Positions 22,321 through 32,805 of a stretch of 64,000 nt of DNA are shown one piece after another. The notes below the pieces were generated by a model. The model saw only the letters and a program-made list of their open reading frames with translations. It had not been told where the DNA came from and searched no databases. Origin of the DNA: Blastocladiella emersonii ATCC 22665 (Eukaryota; Blastocladiomycota; Blastocladiomycetes; Blastocladiales; Blastocladiaceae). The DNA lies in the NCBI GenBank assembly GCA_025594325.1, contig JANHCV010000004.1:806001-870000 (forward strand), in the 5' to 3' direction. The position numbers were made by a program, and so were the translations under genes. Every line of letters begins with the position of its first letter. Positions within the stretch are counted from its first letter, which is position 1.

Positions 22321-23090
22321 ACTGAGACCAGTCCATCCTGAAAAGAACCGCGGGCAGCTCGCACTGCCACTTGACACATATTCGTATGGCCGAGACCAAC
22401 TCCACAACGGTTTGGAGCTGATCGAGCCGCCCGACTGCTTCAGCCGCAGAGCGTACTTGACCATCTCTTCAGACACTTTCTTCCTTCGTACTTGTTTCAC
22501 GCACGACGACGTCGCGATCAGCAGTGCTCCGCAATGACGAATCGTCCCCTCTACGGTAGTTTTCATTGAGGTTAAGCGCAACGGTTGAAAATACGACAGT
22601 TCTGCGCATGAACCATTCGTGTCTCTCCAAGTAGCTGTCGCGACGGCTACAAGAGACTGGGTCTGTCAATTGCTCGCATCGGCGCTGTCACCCCTTCTTG
22701 AGCACGTGCTGATCATCCTTGTGCGCCTACTTCACACTTGCAAACCTCGCCTTTTTTCGCTTTCACAACCAACCAGCCCGTGTGTCTTCGTAGGACCGCA
22801 ACGGCCGTTGCGGCAGGAACTGCTCATAGCCTGTGTCACGCCCTCAACCGCGTCTTTAACAGTTTTTGTTTTCTTTGTCCTATAAGCCTTGAAAGGACGC
22901 CCCCGCAGAGTAGACACCCCGAACTGAGTAATGCCACGACGCGATGCGCCACTCATGTGATGCGCCACGGACTCGTTTCCCGCGCTGAAACGGTCGGCGC
23001 CACCGCCACCTCCGCCACCGTTGCGCGAAGTTCTCTTCTCGGCGCTCCTCCGTGCTGTGCACTCAACACGCTCACCTAGATGCTAAACAA
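22321..23090. other. intergenic region upstream of the F-box/ankyrin-like gene
   Basis: No supported gene; A/T-richer than its surroundings. Likely carries the promoter of the gene starting at 23091. Confidence 0.4.
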
Positions 23091-24434
23091 ATGAATAACT
23101 TGTTGCAAGCTGCAGATCCATCACTTGGGACCATGCCCGTGGTCGTGCTAGCCACGCTTCGGCCGTTCCTCGGCGCGACCGAGACCGCTCGGCTTCGCGC
23201 GACGTGCCGTGCATTTGCTGCCAACTTCACCATGACGCCGTTTGCTGCCGAGCATTTCCAATGGTGCCTCGACCAGGAGGAGCACCAGTGGGCTACCGAT
23301 CCTGTCACAGGCGGCCCGCTGTACGATGCGCAAGGCGACCACATCTCCGTCCTCAACCAGCTCCTTGACTCGCCCCTCGTTGATTCTTTCGCAAACAACG
23401 GCCATGCGCTCAAGTATGCAGCGTCCCATGGCGACGTTGCGATCGTCCGCCGTTACCTCATCGACCCCAAGCCGCGATTTTCCCTCGTCCCCGACTCTGC
23501 CGAGGATTTCACTACGGTCTATAGAAATCGCTCTCGAATTTACAAGACTGCTTTAAAGGCTGTGATTTCTGTCCTCGATCGACTCCACTTGCCCAACGAC
23601 GATGTCCACGGCTTACATCGAATCTTGCGCGTGTTTGTGGCTCACGCGACGGTACAATGGAACAAGCTTGCTCGCGAACACTTTGACCTGTTCCGCGCTG
23701 TGATTGCCGATGAAAACCCAGCGTTCGAGTCGCTCCCCCGTGCTGACCTCTCACTGGCCAAGTTTCAGAACGTATCTATTCTCGCTGTCCCGCTGGCGCA
23801 CAGGTGGGATTATAGCAACGAAAAGATTCGGCTGTCAATGGCGCTTTGCGTCACGACGATTCTTGGCGACGCCGAACGGGTGCTTGCCTTACTCCCGCAC
23901 ACGTATGCGGAAGGTATGCCTGGTGGCAGCCCAGAGATTTTCGGTGCATGTGAAGATATTGTATTTTTCGCTATCCACAGCGACCATGATCACGTTATTT
24001 CGCAATTCGAACAACTCGGACTTCGCTTCATTGTAAACATGGTCGGACGCGGTCTACCCGAGGCAGGGGACTTCACGATTTCGCGCCGCTCCCGCGCAGC
24101 TGGCCTCGTTACCATGGCTATCCGTCACGGTTCAGTCAATTGCATCCGTGCACTAGCCTATTACTTGTCGCGCGGGATGCCTTGGCAGATTCTTGCCGAG
24201 GCGCTCAACACGGGCAACCCTCTGATTGTCCAAAGCTTGATGAATTCGCTCATTGCGGGCGACTCCGCGATTCTCAGCGCTCCAACTTTGCAGGTCGGCC
24301 AAGCGCCAGTTCCCAACAGGGGACTTGCGACCGTCCCTGCAGCGCTTGCAAAGTGTATACTCGAGACCGATCAGCTTGCGTTTATGCTCGATCGGATCCG
24401 CATCGTGATCGAGAACACGCCGAAATCGGTCTTA
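23091..24434 (+). pseudogene. F-box/ankyrin-like protein, 5' part, interrupted by a Harbinger transposon
   Basis: Encodes 448 residues from MNNLLQAADPSLG up to the TTA codon that is also the transposon target site. The N-terminus (VVLATLRPFLGATETARLRA...CRAFAANF) resembles an F-box-type helical motif. Later segments (ALKYAASHGDVAIVRRYL near 115; VTMAIRHGSVNCIRALAYYL near 350) look like divergent ankyrin-type repeats. The reading frame runs 43 codons into the transposon and stops at 24563, so the present product is truncated. The rest of the gene lies at 26887-27243 in the matching frame. A substrate-receptor role in an SCF ubiquitin ligase is inference from the F-box-like start only. Confidence 0.65.
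24432..24434. repeat. target-site duplication TTA, left copy
   Basis: TTA immediately before the left terminal inverted repeat, matching TTA at 26884-26886. A 3-bp TTA/TAA duplication is the PIF/Harbinger hallmark. Confidence 0.85.
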
Positions 24435-24568
24435 GGGCCCGTTTGGTTCCGGGGTGAATCAGGTGGATCAATCGATTTTACACGGTCCGGTGTTCACCCA
24501 GCTGAAACGTGGCATTTTCACCCCGTCGCGTTCATCGCGGCGTTTGGGTCGATCCCCGGATGAGCTGA

Positions 24569-25033
24569 ATGGAACCCTCGTCGCTGAATTGCCCGTCTGC
24601 TCGCCCCCGAAACCTTCAGGCTGTGCTTCCCGGCCTATATAAACGCTGTTTTCCTTCGTGGGGCGGCTCGACCACCACCGGCGAGTACTCGCACCTCGAG
24701 CAGGACGGCAAGGAGTCTGGTGACGTGGAAGGTGTCGATGGTCAAGACGACGCGGCCCCCGCCAGCAAGCGCAGCCGCACTTCGGACAGCAGCTCGCGTC
24801 GCCTCTCGGACTCGGAATTCCTCATGGGCATCAAGGAGGTGTTCCAGAGCGTCGCGACCGCCGACTCCAAGCCCGTCCTGACCGCCGCACTTGAATGGGT
24901 CCAGGACGCGTACAACGACAATGAAGAGTACCAGATCGACGTCGCCACCCGCCTGACCGAGGATCAAGCGCTTCGCGTCATGGCCGTGTCCGAATCGAAG
25001 CGCAAGCGCATCCTCGAGATTTTCATTCAGTAG
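24569..25033 (+). CDS. Harbinger accessory ORF, up to 154 aa
   Basis: Sits between the left inverted repeat and the transposase 3' end, converging on the transposase. The C-terminal half looks genuine: a Ser/Arg-rich stretch (KRSRTSDSSSRRLSDSEF), then helices GIKEVFQSVATADSKPVLTA and EDQALRVMAVSESKRKRILE to the stop. Harbinger elements usually carry a second Myb/SANT-like DNA-binding protein; I see no clear SANT Trp pattern, so this is either a diverged or N-terminally lost version. A TATATAAA box at 24636-24643 lies inside the annotated 5' end, so the true start is uncertain; the next in-frame Met is at about 24822. Confidence 0.5.
   Translation: MEPSSLNCPSARPRNLQAVLPGLYKRCFPSWGGSTTTGEYSHLEQDGKESGDVEGVDGQDDAAPASKRSRTSDSSSRRLSDSEFLMGIKEVFQSVATADSKPVLTAALEWVQDAYNDNEEYQIDVATRLTEDQALRVMAVSESKRKRILEIFIQ
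24636..24643 (+). promoter_or_regulatory. TATA-box candidate in the transposon
   Basis: TATATAAA about 200 bp inside the left end of the Harbinger element, upstream of the accessory ORF body. If used, translation must start downstream of the first in-frame ATG at 24569. Confidence 0.4.
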
Positions 25034-25201
25034 CTCACTCGCACATGTCCCCCTCCCCTCGCGTTGCTTCCTGGCCTTGTTCTCGCCCATTTGTGTCCAA
25101 TACATCTGGCTTTGTGTCCATCGTATCTTCAATCGTTATCCTTCGCTCGAAAATGACGCGACTCGTTGAGAAACGCGTGGTTCGCAAAGTGTCTCACACG
25201 T

Positions 25202-25224
25202 CACGTGATTGATCGACGCGTCTC
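25202..25224 (+). promoter_or_regulatory. composite motif CACGTGAT-N6-ACGCGTCTC (site 1)
   Basis: Same two boxes and spacing as four other sites in this window. Lies inside the Harbinger element between the convergent ORFs. CACGTG is an E-box (Cbf1/bHLH type) and ACGCGT an MCB-like box. Confidence 0.5.
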
Positions 25225-25346
25225 CACCGATGCATTCTGACCTCAGCGACGCGTCAAATCATCTAGAATCGCTTATATAACATTATAGTACTTGACAAAT
25301 CAGTATATTACAGCATGCATGCGGGTACAACAATTATTTCGCGCCT

Positions 25347-26664
25347 TCAAAGACGGGTCCCACGAGCGGCCATGACGCGCCTGTACTCGGTCCAAAGAAC
25401 ATTTGCGACGCGGTTCCGAAGCGAGATACCGCGCTGACGAGCTCCGTCCAGCGAGGCCTCGAGGACAGCGGCCTCGTCGTCCTCCTCGTTCTCGTCGTTC
25501 AGGGGCTCGCGCCCACGCACACGCGCCTCACGCGCCGCGTCCCGCGCGCGCCGGAGCTCCGTCTCGGCGTCGCGAAAGAAGGCGTCGCCGCCTTGGTTCC
25601 ACTTGTTGATCATGTTGTGCAGCGTGCAGAGCGCGTACACAAGCTTGACTTGAGTCTTGATTGGGTAGGCCGCGCCAATCGAGAGGACGCGGAACCGCTT
25701 CTTGAGCACGCCAAAGATACGCTCAACAGAGTTGCGGAGCGACGCGTGACGCAGATTGAAAAGCTCCTCGCGGTTCTTAACTCTACGTACGTTGATGAAG
25801 CGGATGAGATGGCGCCAACGTGATGGTCATGGCAGTGAGAACGTACCCATCCTTGCCGCGGGCAAACTCGCGAAGATGATAGCGGGTACCGCGGAAGGGC
25901 ACGATGATGGACGTGCGGTTTGCGTAGCCGCCGTCGGCGAGGTAGAAGCGGCCGGCGGGGATCTTGAACCCACGGGCGAAAGCGTCTGAGAGCACCCGCG
26001 AGTCGTGCGCCTTGCCCTCCCACCCTGCGAGAACGTAGGTGAAGTTCAAGTCAAAGTCGCAGGCAGCGAGGACATTTGAGGATATGGTCCCCTTGCGGTT
26101 TCGGAACGAGTCGTGAAGCTTAGTGGGCACAACAAACGGGATGTGCGTTCCGTCAAGCGCGCCGACCGCGTTCTGGAACGGAGCGTATTTCGGGTCGTGG
26201 GCGATGCGCTCATGCACGGGCGTAGAATCGGACGGCTGGACAATGAACTCGGGCATCAGGCGGTACAGAGCGTCGAGCACTTGCTTCAGAACCCTGGACG
26301 CGGTCTCGCCAGAGATTTGGAACCGCTCCCTGAGGTTGCGGTTGGTGCTGCCCTCGCCGGCCATGACAAGAAGAACCATGAAGCGCGCCTCGACGGACAG
26401 CTCGCGGCCGTCGGCGAGAAGGCCACGGTCGCGGAACAGGCGGCAGATGGCCTTGAAGGTCTCGCGGGGCATACGGGCGATTTCCGAAAAACGCGTTTTG
26501 CTGTTGCACGTCAGCAGCTCTTGAACCCACGACTCGCCAGAAAGCGTGGACGTGCGGATAGGCTCCCACGAGCGGCGCTCGTTGCGCGCAGCGAGACGTC
26601 GCAGAAGAGCGAGGGCGGCTGTGAGCATTAGGCCGCGCAGCTTGCGGTTGTATCCCTTGCCCAT
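25347..26664 (-). CDS. PIF/Harbinger transposase (DDE superfamily endonuclease), 2 exons
   Basis: Catalyses cut-and-paste transposition of the surrounding element. Exons 26664-25847 and 25782-25347 join to 417 aa; the 64-nt intron has a GTACGT donor and GTAG acceptor. The DDE triad is visible: D171 in GALDGTHIPF, D244 in YLADGGYANR and E293 in SVERIFGVLKKRF, within the DDE_Tnp_4 fold. An N-terminal helix-turn-helix-like region (ETFKAICRLFRDRGLL; ISGETASRVLKQVLDALYRL) precedes it. I start at MGKGYNRKLRG because the upstream Met at 26781 lies in the 21-G run. No stop or frameshift is seen, so the enzyme may be active. Confidence 0.9.
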
Positions 26665-26757
26665 GTTGTTTGAGGGCTCGAGAACACGATGCGTGAGGTT
26701 AGGTGTTGATTCGTTGCAATAAGTGCGGCTGCAAAGAGGTGGGAAAGATTTTATTGC

Positions 26758-26778
26758 GGGGGGGGGGGGGGGGGGGTT
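26758..26778 (+). repeat. 21-nt G homopolymer
   Basis: An unbroken run of 21 G between the transposase start and the right end of the Harbinger element. Could form a G-quadruplex; its exact length may be an assembly approximation. Confidence 0.8.
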
Positions 26779-26883
26779 CATCCAGCGGGGCGTTTGGTTC
26801 GCACGGCCGCTGAGATGAACGGGGGTGAGGTGAAACGTGGCAACTTTTTCAGCTGATCCACCTGATCTGAACCAAACGGGCCC

Positions 26884-26886
26884 TTA
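26884..26886. repeat. target-site duplication TTA, right copy
   Basis: TTA immediately after the right inverted repeat; partner of 24432-24434. Confidence 0.85.
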
Positions 26887-27243
26887 CTCGCGACCAACGC
26901 GTACCACGGCGCAGTTATCATCGCTGGTTTGATCGAGGCCGAGGCTAAGTCGTTGCTTCGCCTGCTTGTCGATTACGACGGCTTTGAGGACATACTCCGC
27001 GCCTCAACAAAGGACGGCGAGCTTCCACCTGGTGATCCCGTTCGCTGGCTCCTGGACGTGACCGCCGTCGAGGGCGGTCTTGGGCCTTTCACTGTGCCAG
27101 CTGTGCAATCGGTGCCGCTGCCAGTAGTCGAGGGTGAAGACCCGCCCGCGGATCCAGCGCCGGACACTCCGCCGCGGGTTTTGATGTACGCAGGCCGCGG
27201 TCGCGGCTGGGTGCCGTTCGAGGCAGCAAAGGTTGACGAGTAA
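26887..27243 (+). pseudogene. F-box/ankyrin-like protein, 3' part, separated by the transposon
   Basis: Continues the frame of the gene at 23091 exactly after one TTA copy: 118 residues starting LATNAYHGAVIIAGLIEAEA, then LLRLLVDYDGFEDILRAS and a Pro/Asp-rich C-terminus ending GWVPFEAAKVDE. Without the element the gene would be 566 residues, single-exon. No promoter or start context of its own is evident, so it is probably not expressed independently. Confidence 0.7.
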
Positions 27244-27477
27244 AGCACCTCAACTCTAGGCGTTTGGGTCCCAATTTGCTCGTTATGTATCCCGCCTTCA
27301 CCCGACCATCAAGTTTGTGCTAGGAATGGATCATTTCGCGTATTATTTGATGGCGATCATGCGAGGAACGTGATGTCGCGAAGCGTCTCGCGCTCCATTC
27401 TTGGACGCGTCGCGAGGCGGAAGGTCTCCGACAGAGAAATGAACGTTGGGAACAAACTCGCTAACGACTTGCACACC

Positions 27478-27972
27478 TTAAGCTAGTCGTTGCGTGGCGG
27501 GAGCGGCAGCAGGACGGGCGGCGGGATCACAGCCTTTTGTGGTCTTGCCAAGGTTGATGTTACAGCCAGCTGAGTCCCAGTTGAAGTCAAGCTCGCGCGG
27601 CGCGCGGCGCTCGTTGATCGTGTTGGTGCCCTTGGGATCGTTGAACAGGCCAACGGCCTCGCCCTTGACGGCCGGCTGGCCGACGCCGCGAGGCTCCCCG
27701 CGACCGCGACCTGGCTCGCCACGCTCGTCGCCGGCCCTATGATAGCGCGCCCAACTGACTCCACGCATTCGTACTCGCTCAGTGCGTCGTCCAGGTTCGC
27801 ATGCCCGACGAAAGCGAGGTGCCACGGCTCCTCGCGCCGCGCGCTGCCACGGCTCCTCTCGCCGCGCGCTGGCATGTCGGTCACGGTCACGCCAACTCAG
27901 TTCGTCCTCACACTGAACGACGCGCGCACCCCCGGGCTCTTGATCCGCCATGGGTGCGGGTGTCGAAATCAC
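27478..27972 (-). pseudogene. frameshifted relic, family not recognised
   Basis: Minus-strand segments EEPWHLAFVGHANLDDALSE (frame 1) and GLFNDPKGTNTINERRAP...RELDFNWDSAGCNINLGKTT (frame 2) look coding but lie in different frames. A 25-bp tandem duplication at 27820-27869 lies in the 5' part. The second segment ends in a Pro/Ala-rich tail. No family assigned. Confidence 0.35.
27820..27869. repeat. 25-bp tandem duplication
   Basis: Two 25-bp units (27820-27844, 27845-27869) with one mismatch, in the 5' part of the minus-strand relic; the length is not a multiple of three. Confidence 0.8.
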
Positions 27973-28039
27973 CTTGGCGCTTGCGCACGCGTGAGACGAA
28001 CACGCGGCCAGCCTCGACCTCGTATTCCGAGTCCCCGTG

Positions 28040-28600
28040 CGCGCTGATCCGGGAGAAGCTCGATGGTCGTAACGCCTACGTCAAGGCCTTCTACGCGGCG
28101 CTGTGGGTCACCGAGGTGGTCAAGGGCGAGCCGCGCAAGTGTAAGTCCGTGCAAATTGTCGAACGTGACTCGATCTCTCGGTTCTGCAAGGTGGTCCAGA
28201 ACGACGCCGAGCAGTTTGTCCGCGGCCAGGACCGGCTCGCAGCACCGCTCGACTACGCCATCGTCGCCGGGTGGCAGGCCGTCGTGCAGCCTACCTTCTC
28301 GGGCTTCATGGACGGCGGCGAAAAGATCGAGACGCAGGCCGAGTTCATTTCAACAACAAACACGCCGACGGATAAGAAAATCCCGGTCCAGTGCACGCTT
28401 GCGCGCGACGGCATCGTGCTTGTTGAGGCCATGTTGATCTTCTTCGCCCGCAGCGCCTTTGACAACTACCACAGTATTTTCAACAACGTCGACGAGGAGC
28501 CCATCTCGGTCACGGTGCGCCGGCCGCAGGACCTCGCCGTTCTCGAGTTCAAGGAGGATAACTCGTTTGACGCCGCCAGTCCCAAACATGAGGTGGTGGC
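28040..28600 (+). pseudogene. fragment of fungal fatty-acid synthase subunit beta
   Basis: About 185 residues matching the dehydratase/hot-dog region of the type I FAS beta subunit: DYAIVAGWQAVVQPTFSGFM, then RDGIVLVEAMLIFFARSAFD, then EEPISVTVRRPQDLAVLEFK. The complete subunit is about 2000 residues; the acetyltransferase, enoyl reductase and malonyl/palmitoyl-transferase parts are absent on both sides. The plus-strand frame stays open into the KAT14-like start by chance. A truncated pseudogene is the simplest reading. Confidence 0.6.
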
Positions 28601-28826
28601 AAACATGAGGATCAATTGCCCGGGAAAGGGCGTACAGAGGTGCCTTCAGGGAAAGCGCTCCCAGTCGCGTTGCTTCGCGCTTCGACGCGTCTCGAAACGC
28701 AGGCGTGACGAGGCACGTGCGCGGTGCGAGACACTTTTTCGCGCCCTCCGGCTTCGAGCTCGAGCGGCACCTCCCTCCCTTGTGATGCAGTTTCTCGCTC
28801 CTCCGAGCAGCCCGCGACTTGGCGCA

Positions 28827-31800
28827 ATGACATGTTACTGCGGAAATGAAGCGTATGCAGCAAATGAATTATCGCCCAACTCGTGAGCGGACCTGACGTT
28901 CCCGGCTCGTCCAGGTCGGCGCCCGTCATCGAGTGCGGCGCGTGCAAGAACACCTTCCACCAATGTCCGTTGTCGTCCTCGTGAATCTCTTGATGGGGCT
29001 GGTGGGCTAACGGCGGCACCTCGACCCGGCAGTGTGCGTCCAGAGTGCGGGCTACAAGTCCCTCATCTACGGCGACCACTTCTACACGTACAAATGCACT
29101 GCATGCGGTGCTGGACAGGGCGACGCCTTTCAGCGGATCCCGATGAACTGGTGCGGGTTGCTGGCTATCGCGTCAGTTCGCAGCTGCTGACTAACGGCTG
29201 GACCGCGCACCGTTAGGCCCCAAACCGCGCACCTTGCGCTCTACCACCTCACCGAGACGGCCCGCCGTGCTGACGAGGCCGCTGGCTTCATCGAGCGCGC
29301 GCCCAAGCAATTCCGGTTGAACAAGGAGATCAACAACTTTGTCGAGTCCAACTGGAGCGTCTTGGCGCCCGGCCGCGAGCTGAACCAGTCGTGGCGCAGC
29401 ACGCTCTCGACCGCCGTCAACAACTACGCCGACACCCTCTTTCGGCGGGCCCAGGACACCAAGAAACAGAATGGGTGGTGGTCGCTGATCGAGCAGACCC
29501 CGCCGATGCCCGGCGTGCGCCCTCCCAAGAAGCGCCGCCGAGGGGATGCGCCGGCTGGCACCACGGGCACTCTCGACGCAAATCGGCCGAACGACGACTC
29601 GTTCGCTGATTCGACCGAGCAGAGCGAGAGCACGTCCATGGCGATCAAGATCGGCTCCATGCTCGCGAACATGATCCACCAGCCCGACGACGCTTCCTCG
29701 CCATTTGCTTCCGCTTCCGACGCCACGCTTCCTCCCGATCCCTCCTTACCGTCCGGTTCGGCCACTCCAGCAGACTCGACCATCTCGACCCCATTTCTTT
29801 CGAGCGGCGCCCTGTCGTCTGTCGGTCTCGCCATGCCGTCGACTACGACGGCCGCATCGTGGCCCGCCTACAGCGTCAACCCTTCGCTCTCGTCCCCCGC
29901 ACCGACGGCTGATGCGCTCGCTCCCGCGCCATCTGCTCCGTTTCCATCGAGTGCACCTGCTCCGTTCCAGCAGCATCCGCAGCAGCAGCCCTCATCTTCG
30001 CACGACGCCTACTTCTCGTCCTACGCGGGCGCGTACCCGCCGCTCGCTGGGTACCCGTCTTACGCGCCACCCGGCCAGAACGACTACTCTTTCGCGCCCT
30101 TCACCGGTCCGCCGCAGGCTGCTGCAGCTCCGGTGCCCTACCCGCAGTATGAACAGCCGCCGCCGCCGCCGCCGCCGCATCAGCAGCAGGACCCGTTCGT
30201 GACCCCCGGCCCCGCCGTTGCGCCGTCGGCGCTCCTGCTTGGCGGGCAGCAAGCTGCTCCTCTCGGCGACGCGCCGCCGCCCGCCGCTGCTGTTAGCCCA
30301 GCGGCATCACAGCTGCCACCTACCACGCAGCCTCCGGCGTCAACCAACTCGGTGGCTTCCAGTACACCGCCGCTCATCTCGGTCTTTGCCGCATTCGCCT
30401 CGTCCACGCCGCATCTGCCTCCCGCCGACCTTCCACTCGCTCCCACCCATGCACCTGCTGTCGCTCCCGCTCCTGTGACCGCTCCGCTGCCGCATGCGGG
30501 TCCTCCCGCTTCGACCGTGGCCGATGCCCTCCCCGATCCATTCTCGCTGCTCGATTCGCTCGTGCCGGAGCAGGAGGCGCCGCACGTCATGCCGCCCGAC
30601 CTGGCCTCGCTCATCGCGTCGGTCCTGTCGTCTTCCTCACTGCCCGAGACCGATGCGACGACGACGGCTACGGCTACGGCTCCCGTCGCGCCACCTTCGC
30701 CCCCGCTCGTCTCCGGCCCAGCCCCACCAACTGTCCTCTCGCCGCTGGCCGGCATCGCCACTCCGCTTCCGACCCTTCCTCTGCCGCCTGCCGCGCCTGT
30801 TCTTCAGCAGCCAGCTACGCAGATCCCGGAGCCCGATCCTACACCCGCCGCGGCAGCACCTGTGCCAGCGACGCAGGTCTCGGAGCCCGGGCCTACACCC
30901 GCCGCGGCTCCACTGGTGCCAGCTATCGATTCGTCGGTGCCCAGCGGACTCTTGTCGCTCATTGCCGACTCGCATGTCGTCGCACCCGACTCTCCTGCCC
31001 TCGCTCCAGCACTACCGTCTCCAGCGGCGCAACCCGCTTCTGCGCCACCATCTCCTGTTCGCGCACCATCATCTCCTGATCGTGCACCACCGTCTCCCAC
31101 TCGCGCGCTATCGTCCCCCGCTCGCGCACCGACTTCCCCTCCGCGCGCGCCCTGCCCGCTCCCCGCTCCGCCATCGCCGACTCGTTTCCCGCTCGAGGCC
31201 GCTGCCGCTCCCGCGGCGAGCAACCGGCCGGTCGAGCAACCTGCCCCGGCTCGGGCTGCCTCGCCCGCCCCCGCACCGCGAGCTCCAGCTATATCTTCAC
31301 CACCGCAAATTCTTCCGCTCCCGTCGCCGCCGCGAGTTCCGGCGGTACATGTGCCGCCGCAAGCGCTGGCGGTCTCCCCGCCGCCGCAAGAAATCGCTAT
31401 CCCGGAGCCGCCGCAGGTTCTCGCTGTCTCCGCACTGCTACAAGATCTCGCGGCACCCGCGCCACCGCGAGCTGCAGCGGTTTCCGCGCCGCCCCACGCC
31501 CTGTCGGTCTCCGCGCCTCCGCGAGCTCTGCCAGTCTCCGTGCCGCCGCATGCCCTGTCGATCGCCGCACCGCCGCGAGCCTTGCCGGTCCTCCCGCCCG
31601 TCGAGCCCTTCGCGCTCGCGGCGGCCCCTGCTGCTGCTGCGCTGCGCGAGGCTCCCGCGCCCGTCGTGCAGCCTGCACCCGTCAAGCCCGAGCGTACCGT
31701 CGAAGCGCCGCGGCCTTCGCGCAAGCGCGTGTTTGAGGAGACCGAGGTGGCGCGGTACCGGCGTGAGCGGTTCGCGCAGCTGCAAGCGGTACCCACTCGC

Positions 31801-32756
31801 ATCACGCCCTCCCCGCATTGGCCGCGACTCACCGGTTCGCCTCCTCGTGTAGCGCAAACGCCCGCGCTCGTCCAAGACGTACGACCTCGGACGCACGGTG
31901 CGCAGCCTCGCCAAGCGCGGCGGTCTCACGGCGCTCCCCGCGCCGCACCCCGAGGACGCGCTGTTCCCGCCGCTCCACTTCGACCTGCCGTACCGGCGCA
32001 TGCTGTTTGGGATCCCGGACCACGAGGCGTCCGTGCCGCGGTCGCACCTCAAGAACCGCCCGCTCAAGCCGTACATCCGGCGCGACTACGAGCCGCGGTC
32101 GGCGCTGCTGACGCTGGTGCAGGCGCTGCGCGCGCGGTTCGCGAGCGACCCGGAGCGCTGGCCCGAGGCGGCGCCCGCGGCCGCAGCGGCGCGCGAGTAC
32201 CCGGACTTGATCGACTACTGCTACTTTGCGCCGCGGTACCGCGAGCAGGCCAACGCGCTGCTCGCGCGGCTGTTCTGGCCCGGCATCGACGTCCACGAGT
32301 CGGTCCCGTTCCCCGAGCTCGGCATCGTCGCTGTCTACCGCAAGCTCGTTGTCGGGTGTGCCTTCATCACGCACGAGGGGTACATCTCGTACATTGGCGT
32401 CGCGCCCGGGTGGACCGGCGCGGGGATCGCGTCGTTCATGCTGTACTGGCTGTGTCAGGTACGCTCGCACCTCGTGCACGCGATGCGGATGGCGCTTGGC
32501 TGACTTGCTTGCTCGCGATCCTCTAGTCCACGTCGCGCGACGTCACGCTGCACGTCTCGGCCAACAACTCTGCCATGGTACAGTCGATCGTTTACCGTCG
32601 TCTGCTCCGCACATCCCTTACTGACTCGCGGCCCCGTTGTAGATCCTGTACCAGAAGTTCGGCTTCAAGCCTGAGGAGTTCATCATGAACTTTTACGAGC
32701 GGTACTACCAGGGCGACGAGTGCAAGCACGCCTTCTTCTGCCGCCTCCGCCGCTGA
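28827..32756 (+). CDS. KAT14/ATAC2-type PHD-GNAT histone acetyltransferase, 7 exons
   Basis: Predicted nuclear acetyltransferase related to CSRP2BP/KAT14. Exons 28827-28882, 28915-28964, 29033-29150, 29217-31788, 31853-32458, 32527-32577 and 32643-32756 give 1188 aa in frame. Spliced exons 1-3 form a complete PHD-type C4HC3 finger: C3, C5, C26, C29, H34, C37, C57, C60. Next comes a KAT14-like conserved region (AHLALYHLTETARRADEAAG; EINNFVESNWSVLAPG), then about 700 residues rich in Pro/Ala/Ser. The C-terminus is a GNAT domain with acetyl-CoA loop GWTGAGIASFMLYWLCQ, DVTLHVSANNSAM and YQKFGFKPEEFIMNFYERYY...CKHAFFCRLRR, very close to KAT14. Intron 1 is only 32 nt. The start was chosen because it gives the first zinc-ligand pair. 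Confidence 0.85.
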
Positions 32757-32805
32757 TCGTTCCTCCGTACACGCTAGCTATAAAACTCGTTCCTTCTATC
32801 ACCGT

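Larger units (their letters stand above)
24435..26883. mobile_element. PIF/Harbinger DNA transposon, apparently complete, 2449 bp
   Basis: Both ends carry the perfect 15-bp inverted repeat GGGCCCGTTTGGTTC, extended after a short mismatched stretch by a second shared block (TCAGGTGGATCA). A 3-bp TTA duplication flanks the element. Inside are a minus-strand transposase with all three DDE residues and a plus-strand accessory ORF, arranged convergently as in typical two-gene Harbinger elements. A 21-G run and a direct internal copy of CGTTTGGTTC lie near the right end. Intact ends and target duplication point to recent insertion. Confidence 0.9.

Noticed and set aside
26665-26781. transposase start at 26781 (MNPPPPPP)
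   Set aside because: The Pro run is just the 21-G tract read in antisense; MGKGYNRKLRG at 26664 is a better start.
30494-31852. 452-aa plus-strand ORF in another frame
   Set aside because: Shadow of the Pro/Ala/Ser-rich exon 4 of the KAT14-like gene.
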